From NCBI GenBank assembly GCA_037951165.1, contig JBBDHG010000037.1, forward strand, positions 374,501 to 438,500: a stretch of 64,000 nt of DNA, written 5' to 3'. Made by a program: the position numbers and the translations under genes. Positions within the stretch are counted from its first letter, which is position 1, and each line of letters starts with the position of its first letter. Shown here piece by piece: positions 36,210 through 49,069 of this stretch. Origin of the DNA: Lophius americanus (taxonomy: Eukaryota > Chordata > Actinopteri > Lophiiformes > Lophiidae). The notes beneath the pieces were generated by a model, which made no database searches, was not told the origin of the DNA, and saw only the letters and a list, made by a program, of their open reading frames with translations.

Positions 36210-36301
36210 TTGTTGTTGCATTTTTTTAAATGTATTGAAAAAAATGCAACAACAAATTAATCAAATTAATCCTTGAATCCAATGTTCAAGGATTAATTTG
36301 A
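36210..36301. repeat. Two adjacent perfect hairpins
   Basis: Hairpin 1 has 18-bp arms at 36210-36227 (TTGTTGTTGCATTTTTTT) and 36238-36255. Hairpin 2 has 17-bp arms at 36261-36277 (TCAAATTAATCCTTGAA) and 36285-36301 around TCCAATG. Both are exact. They are separated by five bases, about 500 bp upstream of the atp6v0c start codon. Confidence 0.85.
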
Positions 36302-36579
36302 CAAATCAGAAATATTTAAGGCCTAAAATGAATGCCAGTACGGTTCACTACTACTATGATCTTAGCTGCAGTCGGTACACTTGCAGCAGAACGTACCACT
36401 AAACAGACATCGTACAGACTGATCAGATCATAACCCGAGTATTTCACACCGCTGTGATGTTGTGAAAAATTACTGTGAGATGAGGATAAAAGCTACGCGA
36501 TTTTTTAAATTCTGAAATAAACATCAAGGTTTGCATATTTTAAGCCCGTTTGTGTCGGTTACCCCCTACGTCCACACAA

Positions 36580-36795
36580 GTGGTTCCATCCGACACGACT
36601 GATCATGTGACATTTTCCGTTTCGCCATTTTCCTCTTCAACACCGGTGCTCTCGTTGGCAGCTACGTAGTCGCCCCCTTTAAGTGTTTTAACCTGTCGAG
36701 AGCTGACGGTGGCTCAGGGGGAAACCTTAAAAAAAGAAGAAAAAAAAAGAAAGATAGTCTACCTTGTAGCTTTATCGCCCTGAAAGAAGAGAAGG
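36580..36795 (+). promoter_or_regulatory. atp6v0c: Probable atp6v0c promoter and 5' UTR
   Basis: A CpG-containing stretch leads directly to the start codon. It contains TCATGTGAC at 36603-36611, an E-box close to the CLEAR element recognised by TFEB/TFE3 in lysosomal gene promoters, and a purine-rich tract just before the ATG. The link to TFEB is inference from motif similarity. Confidence 0.45.
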
Positions 36796-39700
36796 ATGTC
36801 TTCTGTTGAAGTCCCCGAGTACTCGCCTTTCTTCGCTGTGATGGGAGCCTCTGCGGCCATGGTGTTCAGCGGTAAATACTCCAGCTCCTTCATCTGACGT
36901 CTCTGCCTGCGGCGCTATTAGAAGGCGAACAGCCAGCTAGCCTAATCACCTCTTAAAATGATATGCCTCGATTAGTAACGACCAAGCTGTTCGGCGATAT
37001 TCGGTGATGGTACTTGCACCTGTCAGTGATGCAGGGGAGAGGAGGGAGGAGGCGGAGGAGGATTGCACCGACATCAAGCGGCCGGTCATACTGCTAACCT
37101 TACAGCTAGCTATCTCCTTTCGGAGCAGGGTCATACAGCTTTACGCTGCCAGGCGGTGACGCAGACCCTCACGGAGGTGGCTGCTGTCACGATGAGGCCA
37201 TTTCTTATCACTTGACAGCACGCAAAGGTCAGATGGTTATTAATCACAAGGTGAATATCAATCGTGATTTGATCTGAGCGTGTTTCCCACAGAATGCAAT
37301 GAAGTGTAATTCGGGAAGGCCAGAATGAAGGCCTCGATATCATTGTGGAGAATTCATGTATTCATTCATTTACTTATTTGTGTGCCAACGCCTATCGTTT
37401 TTTTTTTTAGCTTGCCCTTCAGACTGGATGGAACCAGTTTGTAAAATAATCAGTGATGTATAAAAATAGATCTAATTACTAATACGCTGGCCAGTTCTGC
37501 TGAACACGACTGCTATTATTTGGTTTATTAGTACAGAGGAAAAAGAAACCTTCCAATAGTCCTGTCGTAATTATTATATAATTGTCTGTTTGCCAGTATT
37601 TGAGTTGAATGCCATTATCTTTGCACAAACCTCTCCATTAATCAGTAGAATAATAATTAGACAGGGCATCACTGTTTCCACCCATTTGATGTGGGCACTC
37701 ATTAATGAAATCCTCTGGTTGCTCTTATTTTGCTATAAGTTAAGTTTTAATCTATCAAGGAGCACAACTTTCTATTCGTTCTTTCATTTTCTCAGACTGC
37801 TTATCCTTAGCGGAGTCATGGGTGCGGTAGCCTATATGCCAGCCAACATCAGATGAGAGGCAGTGTAAGATAACCATTCAAATCCACACCTATGGGCGAA
37901 TCTGAGTAACCAGTTCATCCGTAATACATGTTTTTGGGTGGAAGCTGGAGTATCCATTGGTAACCCACACACTAGGAGGACTCGCAAACTCGGAACAAAA
38001 AGGCCCTGGGTAGATTTGAACCCGGAGCTTTTCTTACTGTGATGCCACGGTGCTAATGCCATTATGCTGCTCCATACCTTTTCAATGAGTAATTGTGCAT
38101 ATCTTTCTGGCAAGACCAAAGGCTCACACTGCCGTGACCACATTTTGGCATTAGGCCACATGCTAAAGATTAGCTGTATATCCTTAATGATGCAGTTTGT
38201 GAAGTTTACAGCTAAAAGGTAACTAATTCGAAATGCCTAGAAAAAACGGCAGGATTAATAAACGCCTCTTTCCCTTCCCAAGATAAAAAACATATTGACA
38301 AATTATTTCTTTGCATTTCTTAATTAAAAGTCTTAGTCACTCTAAAGTTATCACGTAATGAAAAATCATTCGGTCAAGCATTATTTCAAATGGTAGAAAA
38401 AGATCTGATTTAGATTTATTTCATGAAGAAATTTTGTATTTCATGGAAAATAGGCTATTTAACTTAGATTAGCTCAACCTTTTGGTAAAGCCTGTTTTCA
38501 GATTTGACCTTTATTAGACTTTTTTTGGTTGTTGAAGTTAAATATTTCTGTTTAATAAATCCTTACATGCCTTAATATGCCAGAAAATCACACTTACAAA
38601 AGAGGACTTTCTCAATAATAGTGGTAAATGTCTCCTCCCTGTTGGCCCCTTCGATCTGTGGTGGACCCCAGGGCTCCATCCTTGACTCCTTGCTGCTTAG
38701 CATATGCATGCGACCACTTGGTCATATTATAAATTAGTTCAGTCAAGTAGCATGCTTTTAAAAACAAAACAAACAGTTGACCAGGACATCAAAGGGTAAA
38801 ATGGTTAATTGCTATTATTTGTATAGTAATTAATTAACTGCTGAAATTTCATGATCGTGTTAGCCTAATCTTCCCGGTCTCTCAGGAGGATAAGAGTATG
38901 ATGTTTTTTACCATAGGTATACAGAGACACCTGGATCCTTTATCATTATGCTGGATCATGATAAAGCATGACTCATGAATATATTATTACACTCAGTTTA
39001 TCTTTCAACAGTGCCGTTTTAGTGGCATAAATGTTTGGTCACACTGGAGTTGGTCCAGGATATCCTCGTTTGATGGTAGCTTCAAGCCAAATCAGCGCTG
39101 CAATGTATAAGAAAAAAGATGGGAAAGCTGATAGTTAATTAACATTCAAGACAACTTAATATGTCATCTAACAGCTGACGTCTGTGTGAGGCTGAAGACC
39201 CAACGGACCGAAATGTGACGTTATTCAGTATCTGTAGATTTACTGCCATTCTGCAGTGCAGAGTGGCCGATTCAAAATGGTAGGATACAGAAAAAATGTT
39301 GCCCAAACATTCTTTCCAATCCTTAACAAATCTGCCTTTCAAACATAAATAATATTCACTACTGCCAACAGAGAAGGTGATGGTTATTTTTTTATTCAAG
39401 GTGTCAAAACATTTCTCACAGTGGTATAATGGGTCCCTATTCCAACCTTTATGGTTTTTAAGATTGTTCCAGATAAGACAACTTAAATATTTGTTGATTA
39501 TTTAATATTAGTAGATTATTATATAGATTATCTCTGCATTACTTTGTTTTATTTATGTTCTGTCCAATGAATGGCATATAAAGTAATAGTTGCAAAGAGC
39601 AGCATACCTGCACCAAGACCCAGCTGCTCCTTTTAGTTTAATTAAACCCAAATCTAAATTCCAAGATAACACATTTGTCATTGAAATGGCTGCACTCGGA

Positions 39701-42700
39701 ATTCTGTTTGATTGGAAAATCAATAACATGGATCCACTTATTTATTCATATCTACTCAGGTTTCCTAAAGTTTTGGTTTTCGCAACGTGCTCCCCTATCC
39801 CACCGACTTTAATGAAATTCCCACTTGTAGTTTGAGAATAATTGAGGGAAATGCTGAAGAAAAAAAATCCTCATCCTTATCTCGCAAGGAAGTCATCCAC
39901 CTCTTTATCATGATCCACTCCAAAATGTTTCTATGCTCACAAGATGGCCGAAAATAATAAACTGGACTTTTGTGCAATTGTTATGTAAGGTGATCATCCA
40001 AATTAATAAAATAATGACGCGGGTATTCATTCTGTACATTGTTTGATCTAACAGTAGTGTTACGATAGTTCCATCTTTTTAGGTTGACAGCAGGGATGTA
40101 ATGACAGAATCAGACTGAAGCATCCACAAATTAATTTTTTAAATTTCTAACCACATGTCACCCAGTTTTCTCTTTTTGTAATCTCAATGTAAGATTTTAG
40201 TCCTTTTCTGACAAAATGATAATCCCATGAATTCCAATCAGACAGATCACACTGCTGTCACATCATGACGGCAGTGTGATCTGTCTGATGAAAAAAGTTA
40301 GGTCTTTCTCTCGCAGTCTGAATGTGGCCTTTGATTATTTCTATCATAGCGATTTAAGCCCTACTATACAATATTAAAAAAAAAAAAAAAAATCCTGGAT
40401 CCATTTGAATGGGATCTTTGCCGTCATATATCCAGTGCTCCCAAGTCTTCCCTCATTGGTGGAAGTTAGGTGTTTTCAACATGTCTTCCTTGCAATTTGG
40501 CCAAAAACATTGACGAACACACTAGCGAACAATACCTTTTAAAATGCCTTCAATTGATTTTCAAATGTTAATCACATTTAATTTGAAATCATTGGACAAA
40601 AAATCCCAACCTATTGAATTTCATGAAGCTTAAAATTTCTTTAGCATTCTGACATTAAGGTCAGAATTTAAAAAAGGAGCTGGTCTTCATTCTTTGCAGT
40701 ACATTTAAAAAAATATATATATTTTTTGAAATATTATTTAGTTTAATCTCATCTGTGTTCTGATTTCTTATTCAAGCTCAAAATTCTGACTTAAATTACC
40801 CTTTATAAATTAAAAATTTATATTTATTTCCAAATGCCCTTCCATGTATTTGAAATGGAAATTCTAACATAACATTTTGTGTTTGGTGTTTTGATTTGTA
40901 ATGAAATGACTTTTGTAATGTCCTGTTATATTTTTTTATTTACCAAAAGTAGGAAAGCAGGAGTAGAATTTGACAAAAAATTTATTAAAATAAAAGTATT
41001 ATTTAAAAAATGATATTAAAGTATTATGCACACATGTCACACATGTGTATGATAACTTAATATCAACAAATCTGCCTCGAAATGGGGTCGACAAATTCAT
41101 TAATGTCTGAGTTATTGCCAGCCTTTAAATCTGCCGACGACTAAAAACTTGAGTTTCGTTCTAATATTCATTAACCAGTTGCCTCCTGCGCCTTCCATTT
41201 CAGTGTCTCTGCTCAGCCCACTGAGTCCCACAGCTGCACCCCCAGGGGAACATAAAAAGAATAAAAGGAACTCTTGAAAATAAGCCTTCAGGTCCATAAG
41301 CCAAGAAACATCAATGGAACATACGCAGCAGTAGCCACATTGTGACATCTCGACTCCAAACAGCTTATTTGATCTGATTTTAATGCTGCGAAAATGTAAT
41401 GTCACATCAATTTAATCCCCTCTAGGATAGCAAAAACCTACCTCTGGCTAAGATTTCATGCAAATCCATCCTGTAGTTTTTCTATAATCCTGCTCAAACA
41501 AACATACATGCAAACAAACAAACAGATAAAAGCACAGGACAGAAAACACAATCTCCTTTACGGAGGTAACTAAGACAAAACTCTGCTGGAAAGTGGATCA
41601 AGCTTTCCTATATCCACTGCATGACCATTCAAAGCTAAACATGTATGATGTTAGGGTTTTGAGTGTCACCTTCCCCCATCAGATGGGAGACAGTTGAAGC
41701 TAAAATGAAATGCTTTAAGGTGAAGAGTTAAGATATATTTTGTATTTGGCTCGACTCACATAAACCATAATTCATATTTATATTCAAAGTGTTTTGGAGA
41801 GGGATCTCACATCTATTAAGTTTCTATGGCCACTTGCCACCATCCCTCGAAGCAAAACAGCCGAGACGCACACGATTGTTATAGTTTATTCAATCAATGA
41901 TTGATCCTCATGTATTAACTCTATATTGGTCCAGTTCATCAGGATTATCAGATTGGCCTGTTCCCTGCGTGTTGCTGTCAAACACATGTACAAATGAGTG
42001 ATTGAAGACGTTCTCAAGGTCACAGAAAATAGCACTGGCCAATGGATCGTCTATATTTCTTCTTTTGTTGAGCTTCAATGATGGCCAAGTGCCACTGCTT
42101 TGTGTTTAATGTCGGGTGTAGGTGAATGACTACAGGGAACCCCCCATCCCCCACCGCACACGTGTTCTAAGTTGCTATGTGAAAGAGGGGCAGATGGGTC
42201 ACAAGTGATTAGCTGACTGAAATACAGCCAGTTAAGCAGACTGGACATTAGTGAAACCAAAGGTGACTGTGGAGAAGACAGAGGAAACAAGGAGAAGCAG
42301 CCATTTTTAATAATAGTCATTGCAGTAATAAAGTGTTGAAGCGGCCGGCGTAGAAAGGTTCCAGAGATTAAAAACCTCAGTCAACTTTTAAGGTGTTTGA
42401 AGACGATTTGTGATAAACTTTTAAATAATGTGATATTGTTGCCTCAACTAAACCTCCATTTTACTTGATATTTTGAGGCCATTATTTTTAGTAGGGTGGC
42501 ATCTACAGTTCGTCTGTCTGAAAGTTCATACGCAACTGAATGTTCTATCCATATTCTGTGCACATTGTCCGTTAGTTGCACATCAAAATCTTTGCTCCTC
42601 GCCTCAGCTCAAGTATGTTAGGTGTCTTGTCCATTTTGTTGCACCGACTGAACCGTTGTATTAATAGGAGCTCTCTTCTCTTTTACTCAGCGTTAGGAGC

Positions 42701-43758
42701 AGCGTATGGGACGGCAAAGAGCGGAACTGGTATCGCTGCCATGTCTGTGATGCGGCCAGAGCTCATCATGAAGTCCATCATCCCCGTGGTCATGGCTGGT
42801 ATCATCGCCATCTACGGGCTGGTGGTGGCTGTGCTGATAGCAAACAACATCTCTGAGAGACTCCCGCTTTATAAGTAAGATCCACCTCTAAAACAGGAGT
42901 CCTTGAAAATACGTTCTACATGCACACACGTGATCACATCACATTGCTGAGGTCATTTATTTAAACAACAATTGCTGTCAGGGAGATGAACTGGAGTCAT
43001 ATTTTTGACCAGAGTCACAAATGTCATTCCGTTGTTGCCAAATGACAAAAAAAAACCCCAAAACATTTGCTATTAGATTTGGAGTTAAAAGCTGTTGATT
43101 CGGGATCCAGTTGACTTGAAATCATTATCCTATCCCAAGATTAAAAAAATTTGTCACACAAATCTGTGTCTGCAAATTTTAACAACCGTCATAGCAGCAT
43201 ATTTGTACCAAATTATAATGATGTGTGATGCTGAGTCTCTACGGCATTCTATTGCCCTTCATTTATGGGGCGCTTGAATCTGTCTGTGGGTTTAATGCCC
43301 ATAAGGGAACATCAGTGTCATGTTATGGTTTTATATTGTGGCTAGCAAACTCCAACTGGTTAGCTAGTTTTCTATTTGAGCTAATGCCACCATTCTTGTG
43401 GATTTGAAACACTATAACGCCCCTCTGTACATCAAATATGTGGGGACAAGCCAATCAAGTATCAGTCCGTACACACGGTATCAAACATGCATAGTGTATT
43501 ATAGCTAAGATGTGATTGTCGTGTATAATCTTCATTTTGTTGCGCTTCAACAGGAGCTTCCTGTATCTCGGTGCCGGGCTCAGTGTGGGCCTGAGCGGTC
43601 TGGCGGCTGGCTTCGCTATTGGTATCGTGGGCGACGCCGGTGTGAGAGGCACCGCTCAGCAGCCCCGGCTTTTCGTGGGCATGATCCTGATCCTGATCTT
43701 TGCCGAGGTGCTGGGGCTTTATGGTCTTATTGTGGCCCTCATCCTATCTACAAAATAA
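36796..43758 (+). CDS. atp6v0c: V-type proton ATPase 16 kDa proteolipid subunit c
   Basis: Three exons: 36796-36871, 42691-42874 and 43554-43758, which join in frame to 465 nt, 154 aa plus stop (human has 155). The protein consists of four hydrophobic helices. It opens MSSVEVPEYSPFFAVMGASA, continues with SALGAAYGTAKSGTGIAAMS, and ends ILSTK. The proton-carrying glutamate is E138, in LILIFAEVLGLYG on helix 4. Family knowledge: subunit c forms the rotating membrane ring of the V0 sector, which carries protons into lysosomes, endosomes and secretory vesicles. The N-terminus and the loop NNISERLPLYK differ from mammals, as expected for a fish copy. Teleosts often keep two atp6v0c paralogues, and which one this is cannot be decided here. 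Intron 1 is 5.8 kb and holds SINE- and LINE-derived pieces. Confidence 0.96.
37855..38080 (-). mobile_element. SINE-like fish repeat, inverted copy
   Basis: The reverse complement matches the unit at 62155-62500: a GGCATTAGCACCGTGGCATC-like start, then a GGGTTCAAATCTACCC B-box-like segment, a GGCCTTTTTGTTCCGAGTTT-like piece and a TGGGTTACC...CAGCTTCCACCCAAAAACATG-like piece. It lies in atp6v0c intron 1 and is more diverged than the other copy. Confidence 0.55.
38630..38745 (+). mobile_element. LINE reverse-transcriptase fragment
   Basis: The + strand reads CGGPQGSILDSLLLSICMRP then LGHII. This corresponds to the reverse-transcriptase motif CGVPQGSILGPLLF and the residues after it, with a few substitutions. 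The preceding VSSLLAPS matches the serine-rich lead-in of the fragments at 4970-5150 and 11060-11155, so the three probably belong to one family. Confidence 0.6.
40237..40289. repeat. Long hairpin, 24-bp arms
   Basis: Arms 40237-40260 (starting ATCAGACAGATCACACTGCT) and 40266-40289 are reverse complements with one mismatch, around the loop CATCA. It lies in atp6v0c intron 1. Confidence 0.85.
41425..41580 (+). repeat. Fish dispersed repeat fragment
   Basis: The order ATTTCATGCAAATCCATCCT, GTAGTTTTTCTATAATCCTG, CAAACAAACATACATGCAAA and a CTCCTTTACGGAGGTAA ending matches a repeat that I recall as frequent in teleost introns. Class unknown to me. Confidence 0.45.
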
Positions 43759-44695
43759 GTGTCTGCATCAAACACCATCTCATTCATTGTACATCAAAGC
43801 AGCAAGAACAAATAGGATATTTTCACATACTTCCATCACACCCCGTGGATCTGACAGGATGGGATGGCAACAGAAACGTGGTGGTAAACCCAACAGCTGT
43901 GTCCATATTGTTTAAAGCCATCCACTTGTGTCAGGTCTTGCGGGTTCAGAACGGGCATGAAGATGTATTGGTTGTTGTGGGATGATGTGTGGACAGTCTG
44001 CTTGATTTGTTGTCTAATCTTAACCTGTACAGTGATCCAGAGTCCCTCCATCCCCCTGTAAATGTAGTAACCAGTCTGTGCTGTGAGTGTGAGTATCGAC
44101 CTTCATCCCTCTGCCCATAACCCTCCGGTTTTTTGTTTGTTGGTGGTTTACAACATTCTTCCTTTTGAGACTGCTGAAAGAGCGTTCACCTTAGTGTTAT
44201 ATTTATTTTCTTCGTGTTCTATTCTGGGACCATTTTTGAAACACGTTGGTGAGGAACTGACAGGACATATTTTTTTCACTATTTATGAAAAGCTATGAAG
44301 ACTTGACTTACTACAACTGTTTAAATGGAAAACTGTTTATTGAATACCCTATATACATCAAAATATATAAATTATCTGTGTATAGTTAGATTAATTGCAC
44401 TGTGGCTAAATGTTCTAAGTGCTTGAAATTCCTCTGGATGTAGTGTGATTATTTATGGAGGATGTCCACATGTTACATGGAGTTGACTGTGGTGTGTGTG
44501 TATGTGTGTGTGACTGACTTGTTAAAAGTCGACTTATGTTTAATATGACATTTTCAAACACTAGTATAGTTTACCTGTAGTGCTGCTGTCTTTAATTTTT
44601 TTTTGTTTATTTACGTTAAAGGTCATTTAGGTAAAAGGTCACTGTTCAATCATGCCTGTAAGATTTCCAAATAAAACTCAACCTCCTCCAGAATA
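43759..44695 (+). other. atp6v0c: atp6v0c 3' UTR with polyadenylation signal
   Basis: A canonical AATAAA at 44670 is followed by a short pyrimidine-rich stretch and then AT-rich intergenic DNA. That gives a 3' UTR of about 0.93 kb. A short GT run lies near 44490. Confidence 0.6.
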
Positions 44696-46954
44696 TCGCT
44701 GTCGAACCTTATTTTGTCTGATTTTTAACAGGATGACTTGACTGAGACACACATTTAGTCTCTTCAATCTTTCAAAATGAAACGACATCCTCAGTAGATA
44801 ATTGTTCATAGAAAACAACAAAAAACTTACAAATGTAAACACAAAGACCGTAAAATTCAAAATAGTAAATTTCACTACTATTCTATCTGGATGACAGACT
44901 TTGCTTGTATGACCATTTACATTAACAGTAAAAATATAACCTCCAAGAGCACTAGGTGGTTATTACATTAACGAGATGCTAAAAACATGGTAAATATATA
45001 TGAAACAATGTTTATAAGTGAATTTAATGTAATTCACTGTCATTTAATGTAATGTCTTTATAAACCGTAAACAGGTTTGCTATTAATTTTTTTTTTTACG
45101 ATTATTTATTGATCAGTGCCGTCAGTTTTTGTTGATATTTGGTTTGAAGCCAAAATAATTGACAGTTGAAAATTCTGACCTGATGATTCAAGATAATGAT
45201 TACAAAAGAGTAAGAACTTTGTTAAATAAACATTTCCGACCAACCGCAGGGTGTTTTAAAGAGATGACAAGTGCGTTGTTTGCATAAAAGTACCTATGTC
45301 ATTATTATTTCTGTAGAACTGTAGAACCTGCACTTCCACATTGACTTGTTTACTTTTTCTTAATTGTTTTGTTTCGTAAATCCCACTGAATGTCATATTT
45401 CTACTTCTATAGACTCTGAGACTTTCTGGAGTAATTTTACCTTTACCTGGAACTAAAAAATAACCTTAACGAAGTAAAATAATGTCAAAGGATCACAAAC
45501 TGCTGATCGCATAAGTCTAAAAACTCCTGGACCCAGCAATTCATTTGAATTAAATTGAAACTCGTCTAATTCCAACAAGAATTATTCAAAATGATTGCCC
45601 TCAAGGATATTTAAAGAAAGTGAAAAACAAGTTTGAGTCACGTCTTTATCCGGATCTAGGACAAAGATCGTCTATGGAAAGGCCTGAAAAGTTGATAGAG
45701 TGGAAAAAAATACTATTAATGAAAATAGCCTTTTAACCAGCTCCACTCCAAAATTAGATGATTCATTGCGTGACACCTGCCCAAGTAGTTAATTCACATT
45801 TAACCGAAATGGTTAAGCCTCTGGAGTCTGAGGTCAGGTAGGGATAAGGTTATTCTGCAATGAATAATATCGAACATGCCGATATAATAATATGCAGCAT
45901 AACATCACCTCAATGACCTTACCGTTATTTCTTTCATTTTAGCATACTGTATTAGTGTAATGAATACAGAACAGTGTAGGGTTAGGATTACGGATCGCAT
46001 GAACGGGGAGAAAGAGCGTGTTTGCAATTTAAAAGAACGTAATAAAACTGTAGAATCTACTCTAGAAAAGGATCTTTTATTTAATAGTGAGTATGAATGT
46101 TCATATTTGCAACCTCACAGCTGTTTTTAGAGAAGTATGAACATATCCTTTCAGTAGATGTGTACTCCATGTCTCCTGTATTTGAATATGTGTTTCGTGG
46201 TATTGCTACTTGATGAAGAGAGGGATTTGTTCCAGAATACATCTCTCACCATTTATTATAACAACAAACGATGAGCTGATCACTGCAGTGGTTTTTTTCT
46301 TCTTCGTCCATAGCATATATAACCAACTGTTTTTTGTTGCTCGAATGGAAATGTAAATTTCAAGGTGGTTTCATCATCTGGTGTGAAAGCAAGATGATGA
46401 AACCTTAAACTTATAGAAACCTTATTACCTCATTATATCATTTTCTACAAATTTTATTTTTTCTGTCCGTTTCTGGACTAAATCTTGTGTTTGGGAACTG
46501 ATTGGGTCTTATTATGTTTTTTTTTCAACAACTCCTATTTCTTAAGATTTCCGTGGAAGTATGTTGTTAAACTAACATGAACTTATTTACTACGTAGCAT
46601 TAGCACTGCTGTGGAAAAAGCCTTCCTCTCGCTCCAGGTGCCTTCTATATTGTGTCTCATACTAAAGTGTAGGCTCTTCAAATGAAATGTATTATTACCC
46701 AAGGGTGACCGGAGTAAGCACAAAATTTGAGTTTTGTATTATAATTTTATTTAATGAGTAAGAGGTGTTAGAGTTAGACCCATTATCTAGAGATGCAGCA
46801 GACATGGAACAATAGTTAACCATCACAGAAGTGGCTGCACTTGGAAAATCCTCAAACAGCATGATGAAGCCACAAAGAAGCCTCAGAGGTCTTTGCTCCA
46901 CTCTTTGAAAAACCCTGAGTTAAAAAAAATGGCATTATGGGAGAGTGGCGAGGC
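44696..46954. other. Intergenic DNA between atp6v0c and spsb3
   Basis: AT-rich, no gene recognised. A hairpin with perfect 13-bp arms (46367-46379 GGTTTCATCATCT and 46392-46404) is the only structure noted. Confidence 0.45.
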
Positions 46955-47600
46955 AAAAGCCTCTGCTAACCCAGAAGAACATTAAGGCTTGAATAAATTT
47001 GTCCCCTACACACCTAGATGACACACAGAGCCTTTGGGAGGTTTCTCTATGGACTGATGATTGGAAAGTTGGACTTTTTTGTAAAGCAGGCGTCTTATTA
47101 TGTACCTGGTGTAAAACAAACATCCTGCAAAAAGAACGTTATGCCTACCATCAAGCCTGGAGGTGTTAGTCTCATGTTGCGGGGATCCTTTGCGGATCCA
47201 GGGCCAGGATAACTTGTCATAACTGAGAGAAAATTCTGAATTCTAATCTGTAACACAAAATAGGAAGGAGAATGTCAGGTCATCAGTCTGTGAGTTGAAC
47301 CTCAAGCACACCTGAGTTATGCAGCAAGACAATCATTTGACGGATAATTGCAAGTCCGTCAAATGTTGTGGGTTGTCCTCGTCAACGTCCGGACCCAGAT
47401 CCCATTGAAATGCTGCAGTGGGACCTGAAAAGAGCATTTAATGCTCACAAACCTTCCATTGTGGCCGAACTACAGCAGGTCCGCAAGGAAAAATGGTCCA
47501 AAATTTCACCACAGCGATGTCGGAGGCTGACCTGTGTATGGTTGCAGTTGCTGCTGCTAATATTGGAAAAAAAACTATACCTTCAATGAGTGAATACATT
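46955..47600 (+). mobile_element. Tc1-like transposon remnant (third family)
   Basis: Degenerate transposase DNA runs from a GGACTGATGATTGGAAAGTT-like catalytic segment, through TCAAGCCTGGAGGTGTTAGT and ATGCAGCAAGACAATCATTT, to a GACCCAGATCCCATTGAAAT then GCTGCAGTGGGACCTGAAAA stretch. The order is that of the DDE domain of a fish Tc1-like element distinct from the other families here. The frame 47368-47589 preserves a PDPDPIEMLQWDLKRAFNAH-like segment. There are no terminal repeats and the frame is broken. Confidence 0.7.
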
Positions 47601-48125
47601 TTTAAGATTTAGGAAATTAATAACCTCTTTACCTTATTAGATAAAATCAATTTAAAACTGATGTATTTCACTCACCTTCTCCGTCATCTACAGTGGAAAT
47701 TCTTTTGATTTTGGCATAGTGTGCTGTTGGTGACACCAAAGAACCATCGTCCTGCTTCTGAAAATGGGCTTGTTTTGTGATATGGATATATCTAGTCCAG
47801 TTAAAGACAGTTATTAATTCAGTTTTTTAGTTTTTTTCTAAGATTTCACCCAGAGATCCCGTTGCTATGAGATGGCTATAGCGGTTAAATACAATTATCT
47901 TCCTTAAGCCCTAAAGGCTGATATATGGGTCTCATATATGTAAACAGGAATAATCTCTGACCAAAAAAATCCTGAAAGATTTTCTCATAATTCTCATAAA
48001 ATCTCAGTCAAAAAGTTATTTCACACAAATAATGTTTGTTTACATATCCGATTTTGAGTTTACTTGTTTTTTTATATTTATGTAAAGCGACTGAGTGTTT
48101 ATGAAAAGGGTTCTATGAATAAAAT

Positions 48126-48126
<1 letters not shown>

Positions 48127-48178
<52 letters not shown>

Positions 48179-48188
48179 AATAATAATA
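48127..48188. repeat. (ATT)n microsatellite
   Basis: About 16 ATT units followed by a short AAT run in the opposite phase. It explains the isoleucine-rich minus-strand open frame over this place. Confidence 0.9.
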
Positions 48189-49069
48189 TGTGCAAATAAA
48201 AAATATTCACCAAAATAAAGTCGAATAACATGAATTTTGTGGCATCGCTTTCATATTTGATGCAGTAGTTAACAAAGAGTTTCTGAAAAAAATCAATGAT
48301 TGTTTTGCTTAACCTCAGAGGGTTTTTTTTATATGACAAAAAAATATATATTGTTTTTGTGTGTGGGTTTTTATCCACAAACATAGTAACAGGTACTATG
48401 TTACACTGAAAATAAATGATTTTACGTCTTTCCTGCCCAAAGACATCAAGTTCATGCAATATACACCTGACAAATGTGCAGCTATTTTTAAGTTTATTTT
48501 TGGTATGCATTTCTGTGGAGACTTAACTATAAATAACCTTAGAGCTTAAGAGGTTTAATCTTGCTTTTTGTGTTTAGCCAGGCTGCCTTTGTGTCCGATC
48601 AATTATGCAAAGGAATTTGCGTGGAGAATAGACGAAATCAGGGAATTGTCCAAAAGGTTGCACACTGTATCCGAAACACAGGCATGTTAAATTAAACTGA
48701 AACCTGTCATATAATAAATAATACGTTTCTGAACGTCATTTTCAACATTGCTCTTGATGAACTATGTAAGATTGCAGAACTCAGGTTGGGGGCATTTTAG
48801 GTACTTTTGACTTTTGATCCATTCACTTCTTTATCCCTTTTACCCAGGCTGAATAGAGAGCTTTATGCAATGACGTTCTTTTATAGAAGAAACATAATCA
48901 AATATACACCCACTATTTCTCTGTACCGACCCCTTGAAGGAGTGTTTGCAGTGAGAGTGTGTTGTGAGGAGAGGAGGCTGTGCTGGGCGCTCCTGTCCGA
49001 TTCTGACTGTTTACCATCACACTTAAGTAGCTTCTGCTAAAGAGAAGCTTGGCTCGTCGCCCATTTATA

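Larger units (their letters stand above)
32276..36560. other. Intergenic DNA between ypel3 and atp6v0c
   Basis: AT-rich DNA without a recognisable gene. A short AAT repeat at about 33453-33472, a LINE relic at 33470-33620 and two hairpins at 36210-36301 are the only structures noted. The longest open frames (33226-33528 -, 34120-34431 -) show no domain. Confidence 0.45.

Noticed and set aside
43512..43985. 157-codon + strand frame over atp6v0c exon 3
   Set aside because: It is a shadow frame of the proteolipid exon, whose conserved protein reads in another frame.
48040..48510. 156-codon minus-strand frame, the longest in the window
   Set aside because: It is kept open by the (ATT)n microsatellite, which reads as a run of isoleucine; the rest is AT-rich with no domain.
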